Assembly: GCF_003049575.1 (NCBI RefSeq)
Contig: NZ_PYWI01000006.1
Span: 94,742 to 158,741, forward strand
Length of the DNA: 64,000 bases
DNA from: Lysinibacillus parviboronicapiens
GTDB taxonomy: Bacteria > Bacillota > Bacilli > Bacillales_A > Planococcaceae
Reading direction: 5' to 3'
The notes below the pieces were generated by a model. It did no database searches, was not told the origin of the DNA, and was given only the letters and a program-made list of their open reading frames with translations. This document shows, piece after piece, positions 62,470-64,000 of the stretch (position 1 is its first letter; each line of letters starts with the position of its first letter). Made by a program: the position numbers and the translations under genes.

Positions 62470-63789
62470 ATGCTATTTAAGGACCAATTAGACTTTGTCA
62501 CACAACATATTAAGAAAAATAAATTACGCGTTTTTATGACGGTGTTAGCTGCTACAATGGGTTGTGCATTTTTGATTGTATTAGCCTCCGTAGGTTTTGG
62601 CTTACAAGATTCCATTCGCAATGAAATACTATCAGATGAAAAGGTTACGAAAATTCAAGTATATGGTGACGGGCAATTTACAGACGAGCAAATTGCTGAG
62701 ATTAAAGCATTCGAGCATGTTGAAACGGTACTTGAAACTGTTATGGTCAATGCGAGCGCACACTCATTTTTTAAGGATCGTGATACAAACTCCAATTTAT
62801 TTATAACGGATATGCATGATTTTGAGAAAGTAACGGGCAAACTTGCAGAAGGAACGTATCCGACAAAGCCAAATGAAATCATTGTGGGGTATCACTTCGC
62901 CCAAACATTATTAAATGAAGCTGAACGTGATGTGATTCAAGAAAAAAATAAAAAAGCAGAAGCAGACGGAACATATTACGACGGCAATGAGGAAGGATAT
63001 AAAGACTCTTTAATTGGTAAAGAGCTCGAAATGTCTTTATTGTCTCATACTTCTGAAGCGACTGAGACTGAAAAAATGAAATATACTATTGTCGGCGTGA
63101 CTAAAAAACCTTCTTATGATTGGATGATTGATAATTCGGTTTATATGGATACAGAACAACAAGCAGTATTAGCAGCGAATATGTCAGCAGCAGGTGATGT
63201 AAAAGACGATGAAATGTTCTCTTCTGAATTTAATATTTTTGCAGACAGTATGGAAAACGTAAAACCGATTTTAGAAAAGCTAAAGGACAAAGGCTATAGT
63301 GTTTTCTCTGTAACTGAACAATTAGAGCAGATGGACGTATTTTTCCTTGTATTGAAGATTGGGTTGATATTTGTTGGGACGATTGCGGTATTAATTGCTT
63401 CGATTGGTATTTTCAATACAATGACGATGGCTGTTACGGAGCGTACACGTGAAATTGGTGTATTAAAGGCAATCGGCGCTAGTCCAAAACTTATTCAACG
63501 TTTGTTCTTAATGGAAAGCACGTTTATCGGGATTTTTGGAACATTGATGGCTGTAGTGATTTCGTATGGCATCAGCTTCGCGGCAAATGCAGTATTACCA
63601 TTAATTTTAAAAGCAGCAACAGGGGAAGAAGCATTTGGTACGAACGACATTACGTTTTCACTTATTCCGTGGCAGCTTGTTATTATTGCATCAGCTATCA
63701 GTATTGGTGTAGCAATGATTTCAGGCTACAGACCAGCACGTAAGGCTACGAAAATAGATGTCATTCAAGCATTGCGACAAGAGCTATAA
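62470..63789 (+). CDS. FtsX/MacB-type ABC permease
   Basis: The 439-residue permease has one N-terminal membrane helix (about 20-42), a large extracytoplasmic domain (45-285) and three C-terminal helices in an FtsX domain (MTMAVTERTREIGVLKAIGA is the family coupling helix). It pairs with the upstream ATPase. Substrate or signal unknown; no two-component system is adjacent. It ends 50 bp before a terminator. Confidence 0.9.
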   Translation: MLFKDQLDFVTQHIKKNKLRVFMTVLAATMGCAFLIVLASVGFGLQDSIRNEILSDEKVTKIQVYGDGQFTDEQIAEIKAFEHVETVLETVMVNASAHSFFKDRDTNSNLFITDMHDFEKVTGKLAEGTYPTKPNEIIVGYHFAQTLLNEAERDVIQEKNKKAEADGTYYDGNEEGYKDSLIGKELEMSLLSHTSEATETEKMKYTIVGVTKKPSYDWMIDNSVYMDTEQQAVLAANMSAAGDVKDDEMFSSEFNIFADSMENVKPILEKLKDKGYSVFSVTEQLEQMDVFFLVLKIGLIFVGTIAVLIASIGIFNTMTMAVTERTREIGVLKAIGASPKLIQRLFLMESTFIGIFGTLMAVVISYGISFAANAVLPLILKAATGEEAFGTNDITFSLIPWQLVIIASAISIGVAMISGYRPARKATKIDVIQALRQEL

Positions 63790-63837
63790 TTTTTTAATGA
63801 CGTGTTATTAATTTGGAATCTATCTATGTTAGCACGT

Positions 63838-63870
63838 AAAAACCCGAGACAAAATCTTGTCTCGGGTTTT
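63838..63870 (+). terminator. Terminator of the ABC operon
   Basis: AAAACCCGAGACAA pairs with TTGTCTCGGGTTTT. It is the likely insertion site marker for the intron that follows. Confidence 0.9.
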
Positions 63871-63875
63871 CTAGT

Positions 63876-64000
63876 GTGCGCCCGGCATGCGTATGAACTA
63901 TAGGGTGCAAGTCCCGAACCCCGAAGACAGAAGTAGAGGTTAGCCAAGAGCAAGGGTGTCCGTGGCGACGCGGAATCTGAAGGAAACTGGAGGCAAAACA
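63876..64000 (+). mobile_element. Group IIC-like intron, 5' part (cut by window edge)
   Basis: The sequence begins GTGCGCCCGGCATGCG and continues with ATAGGGTGCAAGTCCCGAAC, GACAGAAGTAGAGGTTAGCC, AGAGCAAGGGTGTCC and GAATCTGAAGGAAACTGGAG. These are the conserved domain I elements of bacterial group II introns, closest by memory to class C. Insertion just after an intrinsic terminator is the usual habit of class C introns. The reverse transcriptase gene and 3' end would lie beyond the window. The exact first base could be 63874 or 63876. Confidence 0.88.

Overview
The window is a low-GC chromosomal segment of an endospore-forming Bacillales bacterium. Exosporium and spore-surface type genes at the left end, FosB (a bacillithiol transferase), T-box leaders, a Zur-type zinc locus and an NsrR/Hmp pair all fit a Bacillaceae/Planococcaceae organism. 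A Lysinibacillus-like genome is my best guess, but this is an inference from gene content and protein style; I ran no database search. Most genes have clear Shine-Dalgarno sequences and many start with GTG or TTG.

Layout. 0-5 kb: spore-surface region with a BclB-type C-terminal domain protein (cut by the window edge), a coiled-coil protein with nine 12-residue tandem repeats, a Cys-containing KVYDW protein and a three-gene operon of unknown function. 5-6.6 kb: divergent zinc-starvation locus (zinc-independent L33 and a COG0523 GTPase) with two Zur-box palindromes. 6.6-8.3 kb: bpsA-bpsB (type III polyketide synthase and methyltransferase). 8.3-16.7 kb: a possible 24-aa peptide gene, an RsgA-type GTPase, fosB, a HAD phosphatase, a Met T-box plus type-2 MetRS, leuA (minus strand) behind a Leu T-box, and a second HAD protein. 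The leuA leader is interrupted by 121-bp tandem repeats. 16.9-22.8 kb: a chemoreceptor, small membrane and DUF proteins, and an operon of DUF1801, VOC, deaminase and a double GNAT.

23-32.8 kb is the most coherent block. nsrR and hmp (nitric oxide defence) are followed by a reactive-sulfur island: a CstR-type persulfide sensor, a membrane-anchored rhodanese, a free rhodanese, a TusA-rhodanese fusion, a DsrE-family protein, a rhodanese-persulfide dioxygenase fusion, TusA, a TauE/SafE exporter, a DsbA/FrnE protein, a TsdA-like dihaem cytochrome and a CoA-disulfide/persulfide reductase that looks broken by an internal deletion. Seven copies of a 16-bp palindrome of the form ATACCY-N4-RGGTAT sit in front of these genes, including the oppositely oriented reductase and the cytochrome, so one sulfur regulator probably controls the whole island. 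The cytochrome also has an Fnr-type box.

33-64 kb is mostly ordinary chromosome: UbiB-family protein, NlpC/P60 hydrolase, two AI-2E family permeases, a glutathione peroxidase pseudogene, a cobalamin riboswitch with a PduO-like adenosyltransferase and an orphan BtuF lipoprotein, tyrosine phosphatases, MATE, RlmA, PlsC, YebC-family regulator, ArsB, a second chemoreceptor, M3 peptidase, NUDIX, esterase, MMPL, Pit with its DUF47 partner, and an ABC transporter pair. The window ends inside the 5' part of a group IIC-like intron placed just after a transcription terminator.
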